DNA from: Selaginella moellendorffii
Taxonomy: Eukaryota; Streptophyta; Lycopodiopsida; Selaginellales; Selaginellaceae
Assembly: GCF_000143415.4 (NCBI RefSeq)
Contig: NW_003314271.1
Coordinates: 2,367,642 to 2,431,641 of the forward strand
Length of the DNA: 64,000 bases
Direction: 5' to 3'
The position numbers and the translations under genes were made by a program. Positions 47,851 through 59,232 of the stretch are shown piece after piece. The notes beneath the pieces are model-generated. The model was not told where the DNA came from, did no database searches, and saw only the letters and a program-made list of their open reading frames with translations. The first letter of the stretch is position 1. Each line of letters begins with the position of its first letter.

Positions 47851-48161
47851 GTTTTTCAATGCATTATCTTCGCAATCGCAGTGGAAGCCATAGCCATCGC
47901 CCATCGCCATAAAAGAGTCCATTGTTTTTCCAGCTCAAAGCTGCTGGTGCTCCATGAAAATCCCATGCTACTCGTTTTGGAGGATCCAAAAGACCATAGA
48001 ACTCGATCTCGAGCTCGTACATTTATTTTTCTACCAGCCTTTAGCATTCGTTCGTTCGTGCTCGTTCACTACCTACGCGCTGGCTGGAGTTTTCCCAATC
48101 ACCCCACCTAAGATCGTACTAGAACTTGCCGAGGAGAGTCCCACGAGAGAGAGAGTTCTTT
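47851..48161. terminator. convergent 3' region between PP2C and CCDC124
   Basis: 311 bp between the stops of two convergent genes. It must hold both polyadenylation regions; AATGCA and AATAAA-like motifs are weak. A CGAT/CTCGAGCT-rich stretch lies near 48,000-48,020. Confidence 0.35.
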
Positions 48162-48857
48162 CTAGCCCACCTGGTTCAAAGGATTGTCTGGAGATTTCTT
48201 CCACAGCTTCCACAGCAAATCCTTGTACTGCGTGTGCGTCAATCCGGGCTTGTCCGCCTTGAGCTTGGCCAGCTCCACCTCCTCAAACGCCTTGTAGCTC
48301 GCCCTCGCCCGCTTCTCCGGGTGGCGATCCATCGGGAGCTCGTCCGGGATGGCCATCTGGGCGATGGCCGCCTCCACACTCCTGGCCTCGATCAGATCCT
48401 CCGCCCTATTGACGTTCTCCACCGCCACCATCTTTTCATACTCCTGCTCATCCGTGGCTCGCATCTCCCGCCGCTTGGTCTCCGCTGCTAGGGCCGCCAG
48501 CCTCGCCGCCTCCGCCTCCCTCTGCCGCTCCAGCTCCACCGCCGTCACTTTGGGCACCGCCGGGGATCCAACGCCCACGCGCAGGGATTTCTTGTCCACC
48601 TTTTTGCCGTAGCCCTCCATCTCGCGCTCCTCCTTCTCGGCCAGCCGCCGCGCCTCGGCCTTCTTGGCCAGGATCTCGGCCTTCTTCTCGGCTTCCTCTT
48701 CGCGCTTCTTGCTCGACCTCGATTTGGGGCCTTCCAGCTCCTGCCAGTACCTGTCCTCCTTGTCCTTGGACTCGCGATCCTTGCGCTCTGATTCCGCCTC
48801 GGCCTTGCGCGATCGCGCCTCCTCCGCCTTGCTGTTGATCCCCATCTTTTTCGGCAT
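48162..48857 (-). CDS. CCDC124: CCDC124 homologue
   Basis: An intronless 231-aa protein starting MPKKMGINSKAEEARSRKAE. It is strongly basic and acidic with a long coiled coil (residues about 10-140; RYWQELEGPKSR, EEAEKKAEILAKKAEARRLA), then ENVNRAEDLIEARSVEAAIA, DRHPEKRARASYKAFEE and the end LWKKSPDNPLNQVG. The DRHPE(K/R)R block and the SPDNPxNQ end are diagnostic of CCDC124, a ribosome-associated factor linked to dormant ribosomes and recycling, related to yeast Lso2. It is head to head with CWC22, 102 bp apart. Confidence 0.93.
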   Translation of the reverse strand: MPKKMGINSKAEEARSRKAEAESERKDRESKDKEDRYWQELEGPKSRSSKKREEEAEKKAEILAKKAEARRLAEKEEREMEGYGKKVDKKSLRVGVGSPAVPKVTAVELERQREAEAARLAALAAETKRREMRATDEQEYEKMVAVENVNRAEDLIEARSVEAAIAQMAIPDELPMDRHPEKRARASYKAFEEVELAKLKADKPGLTHTQYKDLLWKLWKKSPDNPLNQVG

Positions 48858-48959
48858 TTTCTCTCCCCCCTCTCTCAGGAACCCTAAAGAGATATCCCAT
48901 TTATCTCTGACGAACCCTAAAAGATATGAGTGAGAATTAGGGTTCTTGGGAGTGGAGCA
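48858..48959. promoter_or_regulatory. 102-bp bidirectional promoter, CCDC124 / CWC22
   Basis: Three telobox-like elements lie between the divergent ATGs: AACCCTAAAG at 48,890-48,899, AACCCTAAAAG at 48,913-48,923, and ATTAGGGTTC at 48,936-48,945, the last in opposite orientation. Such elements are typical of plant genes for the translation and RNA machinery. No TATA box is visible. Confidence 0.7.
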
Positions 48960-51456
48960 ATGGCTGCGGCAGTGGCGGTACCGGCATCTGACAGGTATGG
49001 TGGCGATCTAAACCATGGCGCCAGAGAGGAGCGCAGGGAAGACTATGATGAGCGCCGCAGCAAACGCAAGGGCCGTGATGAAGATGGAGACAGAGGTGGG
49101 AGATCGAGCGATCAAGATAAGAGGCGCCGCGACGACGCCAGGGACGAAGATCGCTGGCGGGGGCGAGACGAAGATGCTAGCAGACGGGAAGATTCTAGCA
49201 GGCGAGGGCGAGACGAAGATTCTAGCAGAAGGGGGCGAGACGAGGATTCTAGCAGAAGGGGGCGAGACGAAGATGCTAGCAAGCGGCGAGATGACGATGC
49301 CAAAGAGGAGAAGATTGTGCTTCCTGCGGGAAGGAGTGGAGGGACATATATTCCTCCTTTCAAGCTCGCCCAGATGATGAGGGATGTGAAAGACAAGACG
49401 AGCGTGGAGTACCAGAGGATGGCCTGGGATGCTCTGCGCAAGAGTATCAATGGTCTCGTGAACAAGGTGAACACTTCCAACATCCGGAACATCCTCAAGG
49501 AGCTCATTGCTGAGAACTTGATCCGGGGGAGAGGATTGTTTGCGAGATCGTGCATGAAGTCGCAGATGGCCTCGCCTGCTTTCACGCACGTGTTTGCCGG
49601 CCTTGTTGCTGTGATCAACACCAAGTTTCCAGCTCTTGGAGGATTGCTGCTGACAAGAATCATCCTACAGTTTCGCAGGGCCTTCAAAAGAAATGACAAG
49701 GTAATGGTGTTTGTTCTTCTCTCTTTATTCTGCTGAGCTTGGTTTTTCTTTCCTTTATTTCCAGCCCGTTTTACTCGCAGTGACAAAGTTCCTGGCGCAT
49801 CTTGTTAATCAACGAGTTGCTCATGAAGTGATTGCACTTGAGTTGCTAATGCTCCTGCTGGAAAATCCTACAGATGATAGTATAGAGGTAAGAGTATGGA
49901 ATTTTGGCGATCCTTGGTACCAATATGCATTGTCCATTTAGGTGGCTGTTGGATTTCTCAAGGAGTGTGGAGCGTATTTGCTGGAGATTTCTCCCAAGTG
50001 CTTTCAGAGTATGTTTTTCGTGTGGACATTATTTTAAATCATCTGACGCTTTTCTGGCAGTGATTTTCGATCGGTTCCGAGCTGTTCTTCACGAGGGAGA
50101 GATCGACAAACGTGTTCAATTCATGATCGAGGGAGTTTTTGCTTTACGAAAATCGAACTTTCAGGTATGAACTTGTTCTGTCTTTCAATGTTTCAGACTC
50201 AAATTGTCATGGTCTGCGCAGGGACATCCAGCAATAATCTCAGAATTGGATCTTGTTGAAGAAGGTGACCAGGAAACACATCAGATTTCCCTTCTAGACA
50301 AGGACCTGGATCCAGAAAGTCGCCTTGGTAAGTCCAAAAAGCGTACCTGATCTTATCTCACGTTTCTCGTGCTTCCAGACATCTTTGCTCCGGATCCTGA
50401 TTACTTGGAGAATGAGAAGAAATACGAGACCATTAAGAACAGCATTCTCGGTGACGAAAAAGAGGAAAAGGATGGGTCAGCCTCTGGTTCCGAAGAGGAG
50501 GACGATGAAGACGAGGGCGAAGAAGAAGAAGATGAAGATGATCCTTCGCAGAGCATCCAAGACCTCACAGAAACAAACTTGGTGAACCTCAGGCGTACCA
50601 TATATCTAACGATCATGTCAAGTGTCGATTTTGAAGAGGCTGGCCATAAGCTTTTAAAGATAAAGCTGGAACCAGGCCAAGAGGTATGTTCCTTCTTTTC
50701 TTTCAATATTTGTGGCTAATGATCCTACACGTCTCTGCAGAAAGAACTGTGTATCATGCTTTTAGAATGCTGCAGCCAAGAACGGACGTACCTGAGATAC
50801 TATGGGCTTTTGGGCCAGCGATTTTGCATGATCAACCAAGTGTTCCAGCAACATTTTGACGAGTGCTTCCTCGGCCAGTACACAACAATACACAGGCTAG
50901 AAACGAACAAGCTCAGGAACGTGGCCAAGTTCTTTGCGCATTTGCTAGGGACGGACGCTCTTCCATGGACAACTCTCGAGTACATCAACTTGACCGAGGA
51001 GGCGACGACATCATCGTCTCGTATCTTCATCAAGATCCTGTTCCAGGTATGAGCTTTTACATTTTGGTTTCTCGTTTGCTCACTTTTCTCTCTTTTCAGG
51101 AGCTTTCGGAGCATCTGGGACTGCAAAAGCTGAACGAACGCCTCACAGACCCAGACGAGCAGATGCAGAGAAACGTGGGCGGCATCTTCCCGCGGGACAA
51201 CCCGAAGAACACACGCTTCGCCATCAACTTCTTCACTTCCATCGGTCTGGGTGGTCTCACGGACAGCTTGCGAGAGTACCTCAAAAACATGCCCCGGTTC
51301 ATCATGGAGCAGCAAAAGCCGGTGGAGAGCAGCGACGACGAAAGCTCAGACAGCGAGAGCTCGTCGTCGGAACCATCATCTTCGTCTTCAAGCGAATCCG
51401 ACTCCGACTCCGACAGCAGCAGCGACGAGAGGAGTAAAAAGAGGAGGAAGAAGTAG
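48960..51456 (+). CDS. CWC22: pre-mRNA splicing factor CWC22
   Basis: CWC22 is the spliceosomal protein that delivers eIF4A3 for exon-junction complex assembly. Exon 1 is 48,960-49,700, exon 2 is 49,765-49,887, exon 3 starts at 49,942; about eight exons in all. A charged N-terminus contains tandem SSRRGRDED units (about 49,190-49,275). The MIF4G domain follows: [29 protein letters not shown]-type segment [55 protein letters not shown]. An acidic linker (50,480-50,545) leads to the MA3 domain: [74 protein letters not shown]. The tail is Ser/Asp-rich and ends KKRRKK (stop 51,454-51,456). Confidence 0.94.
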
Positions 51457-51799
51457 CAAAAACAATGGCAGGACAAGCTCGGCGCTCTCGAAGAACACTC
51501 CAACGTTTTGACACACTGTAAGTGGTGGAATTGCTCATCGTTTGCTTTCTAATCGAGATTGTGTGCCAGGAACTCTAAATCTTTGCTTGTAAAACAGGAA
51601 CTCTAGAACTCGACTGTCTTGTAAACTCACTATTGAGGTATCCAAAAGAATTTTATCAAGGACCAGAATATCCAACGTCTTATGTAAACGTGGCGGTTTA
51701 CGTGTCATCTGACGTGGCCCCTACACTGATTTGCTTTAGGTCGGAGGGAGAGAGGGCGGCCGAGCGCCTGCAAGGGCAGGGGCCAGGAGCTTGGATGCG
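51457..51799. promoter_or_regulatory. CWC22 3' flank and TOM1-like promoter
   Basis: 343 bp between two plus-strand genes. TGACGTGG at 51,710-51,717 is an ACGT-type site like the one in the CENP-O/APC4 promoter. No TATA box is evident. Confidence 0.4.
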
Positions 51800-53247
51800 A
51801 TGGCCAGATTTCTTCTCCTTCATCTCCACAGCACCGCGGAGGATTGGTGGTACACTCTCAACGAGTCCAAGGCATGGCAGAATCGATTCTACTACTCGCT
51901 CTCCGGCGCCTATCTCCTTGTAGCTCTCGTCGCCCTGGTATGGAATCCGGCTAGTTTGTTGGTCTTTTCTATTGATTCTCGGGGAATCGTGGCGATTTCT
52001 CTCGCAGATACAACTCATCCGGATCGAGATTCGCGTCCCCGAGTATGGCTGGACGACGCAGAAGGTCTTCCATTTGCTGAATTTCCTTGTAAATGGAGGT
52101 GAGATTCTTCCATCTTAGAATTTTGGATTGATCTCTTCGCTTGCTAGTCCGAGCTGTGGTGTTCTTCTTCCGGCGCCAAGTCCAGTTCCTTGAGCCCCGG
52201 GTGAGGAAATGAAGTCTTTTGGAGTTTCTCTAAACGATCTCTTCCTTTTTCTCTACTGCTTTATGTAGATTTTACAATCACTTCTTCTGGATTTACCCGG
52301 ACTCTTGTTCTTCACGACGTATACTTTGCTAGTACTCTTCTGGGCTGAGATTTATCACCAGGTAAATCTAAGCTAGAGATCTTGATTGCTTGGGTGATTG
52401 ATAGTCTCTTTCCTTGCGGAATCTTGGATTTTGTCCAGGCTCGGAGCCTTCCGACGGATAACCTGAGACCAACCTTTGTGGTGATCAATACCATCATTTA
52501 CACAATCCAGGTTCTCTTTTCTTTCCTTTTTTGCTCTCTGTTCTTTTCTCCTTCGATTCTTCTAGCCTGTAACTATTCAAGCTTTGATGTGTAGATCCTT
52601 GTGTGGCTGATTGTCTGGTGGAAGCCACTTGGCCTCCTCGAGAGCTTCTCCAAGATTTTCTTTGCCGGCGTGTCATTGGGTGCAGCGATCGGGTTTCTTC
52701 TCTACGGTGGAAGGTCGGTGTTGAGCTTTTGGTGACGGAGAGAAAGACTGTTTTGTTTCCAGGCTGTTCTTGATGCTACAAAGATTTCCCATCGAATCAA
52801 AGGGCCGCAGGAAAAAGCTGCGTGAGGTAATTACATCAGTCTCTTTCACGGCATCTTATCCTACTCAGCTGTTTTGTAGGTCGGCCTTGTGACTGCTATA
52901 TGCTTCACTTGCTTTACAATCAGATCCGGAATTGTAAGAGAAACTCCTCTTTTTCCCTCTTTTTCTTAAGGATGAGTTTGCTAACTAATCTCTCACCAGA
53001 TGGCGTGGGCTGCATTTGACAAGCGTGGAGATTTAGATGTGTTGGATCATCCAGTTTTGGACACCGTTGTCTACCTAGTAAGCTTCTAAAGAAGAAAAGG
53101 ATGGATGTTCTAACACTTTTGCGTGTCTTCCAGCTTGTGGAGATACTTCCCTCGGCGTTGGTTCTTTATATATTGAGGAAGCTCCCACCAAACAGACCAG
53201 GTCCTCCTGGTTACGAACCAATCCCATCAACAATTCGAACAGGGTAG
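51800..53247 (+). CDS. TOM1: TOM1/THH1-family membrane protein
   Basis: A seven-helix-type endomembrane/tonoplast protein of the plant TOM1/TOM3/THH1 family (DUF1084); the Arabidopsis members are known as host factors for tobamovirus replication, while the normal role is unclear. About eleven exons, the first being 51,800-51,937, with the second starting at 52,008. Readable blocks: [128 protein letters not shown], and the end [19 protein letters not shown]. The stop at 53,245-53,247 follows a possible donor, so a further exon cannot be excluded. Decayed Copia sequence begins less than 500 bp downstream. Confidence 0.9.
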
Positions 53248-53690
53248 GAGTTCTTCTTTTTGCATCTTCGTTATCTTGTGTTGAGTGGATGGTTCTTGGT
53301 TGAAGAGTAATAACGTAGTATCTGGCATGTACAGTACTCCTGTAATTTTATACTACCAGGTCTCACTAGTTGTTAAATCATCATGTCAATATACGTCTTT
53401 TACGGTCAGCAAATCAGTGGACTAACAAAGTGGTTATTAACAAATTTTTAAAAAAGTAGAAAAAATTACTACTTTTTGTCATCTTTGGCATCTTTCTTGA
53501 CATCTCTAACATTTTCCTTATATCTTCATGTGAACATCTTGTTACCTGATTAAATCCCTAGACTATATCCTTGTATAGACTAGCACATAAGCTAGTCTTT
53601 TAATCTCTAATAATTACTACTTTCCCCCCCTTTGAGAAATGTAAACACAACCACACAGTTAATAAAATATGAAAAAATACTCACTTAAAC
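53248..53690. other. gene 3' flank grading into repeat DNA
   Basis: The TOM1-like 3' flank, then AT-rich sequence with no coding signal. GC content falls sharply here. Confidence 0.4.
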
Positions 53691-53699
53691 CATCACTCA

Positions 53700-55150
53700 G
53701 AAAAACAATTTTGCCTTAAAAACTAGTGATAGTTGCAATGCCAAGACTAGCATAATATTTCAAAAACAAAGGTGGTATATCAGTCACTATATCATGTGTA
53801 GTAATTAATGCTATAACAACATTCCTTTTTCATACTTTAAATCAAACATACTGATAGTGTCTGTCAATATGCTTATGCTTTGAGTGAAGAGCTAGATCTT
53901 TGGCCAAAGCAATAGTAGACTAATTATTACAATATAAGGACATGGGAGTAATAGAGGATGTCCCCAAGACAGTAAGTAGTTTACAAAGACATATTATTTC
54001 TTGAGTGGTTAGACTAACTACAATACATTCTGCTTCTATAGATCTATAGAAGATATTATTATGCAATGTTTACACTTCAAAAACTAAAAGACAACATCAG
54101 AACTTATAAGAAAACATGAGCCACTTGTAGATCGATGAAGTCATCAACTGCACCAACCCAATTTGAATCAATGTAAGTTGTTAATATCATAGAATGAGTT
54201 CCAGAACTATTACTTTTAAGATATCAAAGAACTCATTTTATTGCCCTCCCAATGGATAATTTTTGGAGCTGTGAGATATTGCCCCAAAGAATTAGCAATA
54301 TATGCAATATTATGCTAAGTAGCAATACCAATGTACACTACTATACCAACTAAATTTTGATACTTTGAAATATTAATAAAAGTAATACAGGAAATGTGAG
54401 CATGGATCCATAACCAAATTTTGGCTTTGGATTATAATTTCTAGGCTTTGAAGATGTAGGAATCAAGTGCTTTACAATCCACCATTCTAAAATGTAAAGT
54501 TTGATTAAATCATAAAATTTAGGAAGAAATTTAAATACCCTGATCAAAATTATGTGTGATCTTAATGCCTAAGCAATAATGTATAGAGCCTTGACCATGT
54601 CAAAAGGTGTGCTTAACTGGGACTTAACATTAGCAAAAAAAATCAAGCTATTCGTTATGAGAATAGTATTATCAATATAAAGAACAATAATCACAAAGGA
54701 GGGTGGTGTCCCTTTTAAAAAAAAAAATTGAATCTGCACTTAGCTTGAAACTCTTCTCTATATAAATAAAAATCAATATTATAAAATCAAGTATATACCA
54801 CTTGTTTTAGTCTATAAAATGAACATTGAAGCTTACATACTAAATATTCTTGGTAGAGGTAACATATCCTTCTGGTTGTTTCATATATAGATCTTCTTTT
54901 GTAAATCACCATTAAAAAACATTATCTTCACATCCATCTGATGAATGTCATAATCAAATTCAATAGCTAGAGCAAGAAATATATGAATAATAGTACTTCA
55001 AGCCACTAAAGAGAATGTATCTTGAAAATCCATACCAGCAACTTGTGAATATCCTTTTACAACTAACTGAGCTTTAAACTTGCCAATAAAATTGTCAAAT
55101 GTGTTTTAACTTTAAAAACCCATTTCCATTTGATAGCTTCTCATTGTGAA
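53700..55150 (-). pseudogene. decayed Ty1/Copia pol
   Basis: On the minus strand, broken frames carry Copia polymerase landmarks in order: AIKWKWVFKVK at about 55,140-55,108 (RT start, compare WVFKVK), IIVLYIDNTILITNS near 54,690-54,650 (the YVDD box, here YIDN), NWVGAVDD near 54,160 (RNase H start, compare DADWAGD), then SRMYCS/EAEYI-type and CDNQSTIALAKDLALHSKHK segments near 54,020-53,870, and TDILP near 53,790. Stops and frame changes throughout make it dead. It is AT-rich compared with the gene island. Confidence 0.72.
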
Positions 55151-57040
55151 GAAAATGAATGAGTTTCCAAGTACTTTTGATGAGTACAATATTATAAATG
55201 AACAGAACAAAAAAAAGAGAAGAAAATACCTTTTGGCTAATCAAAACATAGTTCCACTTATCAGAATGAGGACTATATGTGATATAAAAAAAATTGTAAG
55301 TGTAAAATTTACATCAGGTGCTAGAGAGGAATAAAAAGGTAGTAGTTATCTACAAGATAGCTTGGTGGACGGCCTTTTAAATTTTAGTGTAGTATTGCTA
55401 TGTTGTTGCACCTTGAACAAAAAAGATAATTCAAAAGATAATTCTCTAGTGCAATTGGAATCTCAGCTAAATAATCATCATAATTCATTCAAGTAACATG
55501 GTATCAAAGCAAGGATCCAACTAGCCAACCTAGGGCTAGGGATTTATATAATTTTCAATCATTTTATTTATGTCCAAGTGACTATGTTATCACCCTTGTG
55601 GACACTTTGTGATCTTGTTATGATGAAGATTTTTTAGGGTGGATGTGATAGCCTTTGTCTAGTTGAAGTGACTACTAGTGCTCATACTTTGGGACATGTT
55701 CATGTATATCATCATTCTTTTGTAAGCTCTTGAATTTCGACTTCTCAAGAGGTTATTTAACCCATGGTATTATTATAAACTTTATGCCTCACTAGAGCTA
55801 TTACTTGCAGCTTCTAGAAACCATTGACACTATATCATGTTTGCCTTCCTAATGCATATATATGGATGGGGATACCAACCTTGCTAATGCCAGCTTCAAA
55901 AGTTTTGGATCAGAAAAAATGCATTTCATAATTTGTGAACACTTGAGTCATGTAAGACCACATAGTATTGGATGATGGCATATCAAAATATACCTTCCAA
56001 ATTGAATTTGCATAACCTTTTAAAAATCCTAAAATAGGATTTTTAGGAATACAATTGGATGTGTCCTAGAGCTAGGAGTTGCCAATCCATGGCAATGATA
56101 GAGAGAATATTGTCACAATTCATACAAAAAGTTAAATATGAACTAGCCATCATTGCAACTTTCAATCCAATAACTGGGAGAATTAGAGAGGCTAAGTATA
56201 GTCTATAAATAAGCTTTTTGATGTTAGGGTTTTATTTTTGGGGAAGCGCTAGTGTTGAGTGTGGCTTTGTATGTGCTCTCTTTGATTGCAACATGATTTT
56301 TTATATAGCTATGTTATGGTGTGTGCCTCTGCTAAGTGGATTCCCTATTTAATTGGTAGTTCATCCACACTTGATCAAATGCAAAAAACCTAATTAATCT
56401 CTGCATCTATATGTACAATTCAAGCTGAGAAAGAAGAGTTATAGGAAACTCATTATTATTGTGGCTTTTATACCACTTGTTTTTCCCTAACCTTGACCAC
56501 GATAGTAAGGAGATGATATGGTTGTAAGCAACCCAAGAGAATGATTTAAGAGACAATTTATAAATTTCAAATATAGAGAGAAAAGGGCCATAAATAATAG
56601 TGCATCCTTTTTTCTAATCAATTAAGGGTTTTAAAATATTTGGGATTAAATGTCCTTGGGTTTATATTGGGATAGGTGACTTCTCGGGAAGTCCAAAATC
56701 AAAAAATTACAGTGGTAAGGAGCTAAGTTTCTAGATGGGGCATAAGAATAAGAATGGAGTGATCAAAAAGGTTCTATAGTGTTGGTGGAGTGTTCACACT
56801 TGGGATCATGAATCATTTTGGTTAAAGTTTTAATATATTAACCACCTATTAATCTAAGCCCTTAATCTTTGAAGTGTTGATATATTAGCCATTTATCTAA
56901 CACTATTTTTATTGCACAATCTCATTGGTACTTATTTATCTTTCTTATCATAATGAATATGGAAACTTCAGATAATTTGAAATTGCTACACTAACATAAT
57001 GAAGTCATGGTTGAAGAGCTTTATATTCATAGATCTTTTG
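55151..57040. other. AT-rich repeat-derived sequence
   Basis: No intact ORF. A primer-site-like TGGTATCAAAGC lies at about 55,499-55,510 on the plus strand, the type used by Copia elements, so an LTR may end near 55,497 and a decayed plus-strand element may follow; I could not read gag or pol after it. The rest shows nothing recognisable. Confidence 0.35.
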
Positions 57041-57067
57041 AGATTGTGAACTATTGGATGTGAACTA

Positions 57068-57335
57068 GTGTAGCGCACCTTATCTTTCTCCCCTTAAGCC
57101 AACTGGAAAAGGGGCAATTGCTTAATGAGAAAGCCCTTAGTGGCTATTTTATCCCCATTTATCCCCCAAGGTTCCAAGGATCCACGGTGATAGTATATCT
57201 AAATCTCATCCCATGATCACATGCGCTACACTCATTGTAGCACACTTTATTTCTCTCCCCTTAAGCCAACTGGAAAAGGGGCAATTGCTTAATGAGAGAG
57301 CCCTTAATGGCCATTTTATCCCCCAAGGTTCCAAG
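57068..57335 (+). repeat. direct repeat of about 100 bp in a Gypsy LTR
   Basis: CTCCCCTTAAGCCAACTGGA followed by AAAGGGGCAATTGCTTAATG and the CCCCCAAGGTTCCAAGGAT stretch occurs near 57,090-57,183 and again near 57,256-57,339, about 165 bases apart. Both begin just after TGTAGCGCAC or TGTAGCACAC. The repeat lies just upstream of a primer site at 57,378, so it is part of the LTR of the truncated Gypsy element. Confidence 0.75.
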
Positions 57336-57377
57336 GATCTCACTTTATCTTTGTCTTTTTGCACCGGATCATAACAT

Positions 57378-58049
57378 TGGTATTAGAGGAGTGGTTGCGA
57401 TGGCCGACCAAGCTAAATGCTGGAATCCTATTGTCGATGGTGGTGCCGACGAAGCTGTGGAGATTTGGACCATTCAAGATGTGGTTCATGAGCTGCGAGC
57501 CCTTAATAAAAATCAGCAAGAGATGCAAGACGAGATGCATGGCATGATGGATACCATGCGTGGGCGTGTTGAGGCACTCGAGGTTGGACGGGGTAGCACT
57601 TCAAGTAAGCCTTCTTTGGTAGATCGACTCAAGATTCCAACTTTTTCCGGTGATGGTGGTGTGGACGAGTGTCTCGCTTGGCTAGCCAATGTGAAGAAGT
57701 TTTTGGCTACTAGAGGAACTCCAGATGCAAAGGCTTTAGTGGCTATTCCGATGGTTTTGCGTGATGCGGGTCTTCGATGGTGGAATTGGCTTGAGGAGTC
57801 CCGTGTTGCGGATAAGAAACCACCAGTGTCTACCATGGATGAATTTGAGGCTGCTTTTCGTTTACGTTTTGCCCCTCATTAAGATGTGGAGAATGCTCGT
57901 ACGGAACTTTGACATTTCCAGCAAGGGAAAATGACTCTCCGGGACTATATTGAGAAGCTTACTCGCTTGATTAGTCGTGTTCCAACGAAGGATCCAGATC
58001 AAAACAAGTCCTACTTCATTGATGGCTGTAAGGAACCGACTCCCCGAGA
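57378..58049 (+). pseudogene. truncated Gypsy gag
   Basis: A primer-site-like TGGTATTAGAG at 57,378-57,388 is followed by an ATG at 57,400 (MADQAKCWNPIVDGGADE). The gag capsid region follows: KIPTFSGDGGVDECLAWL, LRDAGLRWWNWLEES, MDEFEAAFRLRFAPH. A stop at 57,880-57,882 and another at about 57,910 break the frame, which continues as KMTLRDYIEKLTRLISRVP up to FIDGCKEPTPRD. It ends abruptly at 58,049, where the LTR of a different Gypsy element begins, so it was cut by that insertion. Confidence 0.75.
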
Positions 58050-59173
58050 TGTCGTAGGCTAAAGGATCCCCAAAAGCTTGACCGAAGTGACAAAGAGTTC
58101 ATCGGATGGGACCAAGTCGAGGATCAAGTCCAAGACCGACTCTAGGACCGAGTTCGAGATAGAGTCCGGAATCGAATCCGAGACCGACTCGGGGACCGAG
58201 TTCGAGTCCGAGTTCGAGACCGAGTTCGAGACGGAGTCCGGATCCGAAATCGGGTCCGAGACCGAGTCCGAGGTCGAGTCCGAGGTCGGGTCCGAGATCG
58301 GGTCCGAGATCGAGTCCGTGATCGAGTCCGAACCCGAATCCGAAGTCGGATCCGAAATCGGGTCCGAGATCGAGCCAGAGACTAAGTCCAAATACTAATA
58401 CGGGTCAAGGGGTGAAAGCCCAAAGCGTGCGTCTCCCAGGGGGGGGGGGCTGCAGGGGGTTCCAAAAGTATAGTAGGGATAGTGAGGTCCAGGAACCAGT
58501 TTAGAAGGGACTCTCCAGTTGGGCTTCCAAACCGACTTGAGGTTGGGACTGGGACCGAGGGGCCTTGGGTGGGAGTGAGCATGGACTTGGCTGGTGCCGG
58601 AGGGGCCATCCAAGGAAGTGCTCAAGAGCAGCTCCCACTCCCGAAAGGGAAACCGATTGCGGTGCTCCCGGCTCAGGTGGAGTGGTGCCCCACTTGAGTA
58701 CCTTGTGGCTCATTGGTCCTCGCCCTTCCGGGGGCTTGGGCCTTTCCTTCGGGATGGAAGAGGGGGGGTAGAGGTACCCATACCGGGCCGTTAGGCCACG
58801 GTGTTTCACCCCGACGTCCCGAAGCAAGTGCTGCACCCAAGGCTTGGGATTTAGAGGGTCCCATGATCAAGCCTTGTGATACCTTGGGGTGTTAGGAATC
58901 TGGAGGCTTGGTGTGCTTGGCTGCTTGTGCCTGCGGGGAGTGTAGCCGAACCTTAAGTCCAGTCTAACCCGGGGAGGGGGATTGGGAGAGATTTGGGAAT
59001 CCGTAGATGGATGGCTAACACTCCGTTGCTCGTGCAGTAAGTAGTTGAAACCAAGTAGGAGCTGGCACCAAAGGCGAGAACCTTGGCGAGGGAACTTAGC
59101 ACAAGCCAAGGCGGAGTTGGTCGGATAGGCGAGGTAAGCTGGCAAATTGGAAAGGAAAAATTTGTGGCTTACA
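58050..59173 (+). mobile_element. 5' LTR of the chromodomain Gypsy element (copy C)
   Basis: It begins TGTCGTAGG inside the older gag and ends GGCTTACA, followed by the primer site. It contains a GAGTCCGAG-type array (58,080-58,390), the conserved block GGGGTGAAAGCCCAAAG (58,409-58,425), a G-run, and TTCCAAAAGTATAGTAGGG (from 58,460) with a possible TATA element. Its right half is related to LTR copies D, E, F and G. The 3' LTR lies outside the window, so the length of 1,124 bp is inferred from the 5' junction and the primer site. Confidence 0.75.
58080..58392 (+). repeat. GAGTCC-type hexamer array in LTR C
   Basis: About 310 bp of degenerate 6- and 12-bp units such as GAGTCCGAGATCGGGTCC. 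Both strands stay open (Glu/Ser-rich or Ser/Asp-rich), which makes false ORFs. Same family as the array at 6,655-7,060. Confidence 0.85.
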
Positions 59174-59176
59174 ATT

Positions 59177-59188
59177 TGGTATCGGAGC
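59177..59188 (+). other. primer-binding site, tRNA-Met type
   Basis: TGGTATCGGAGC, one mismatch from the usual plant TGGTATCAGAGC, three bases after the LTR end. Confidence 0.8.
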
Positions 59189-59232
59189 CTTCTCCTCAGT
59201 TCTAGCGAAGGATAGAGGCGGATTGCTGGGAG

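Noticed and set aside
58059-58398. Frames rich in Glu/Ser or Ser/Asp
   Set aside because: Same cause: hexamer array in LTR copy C.
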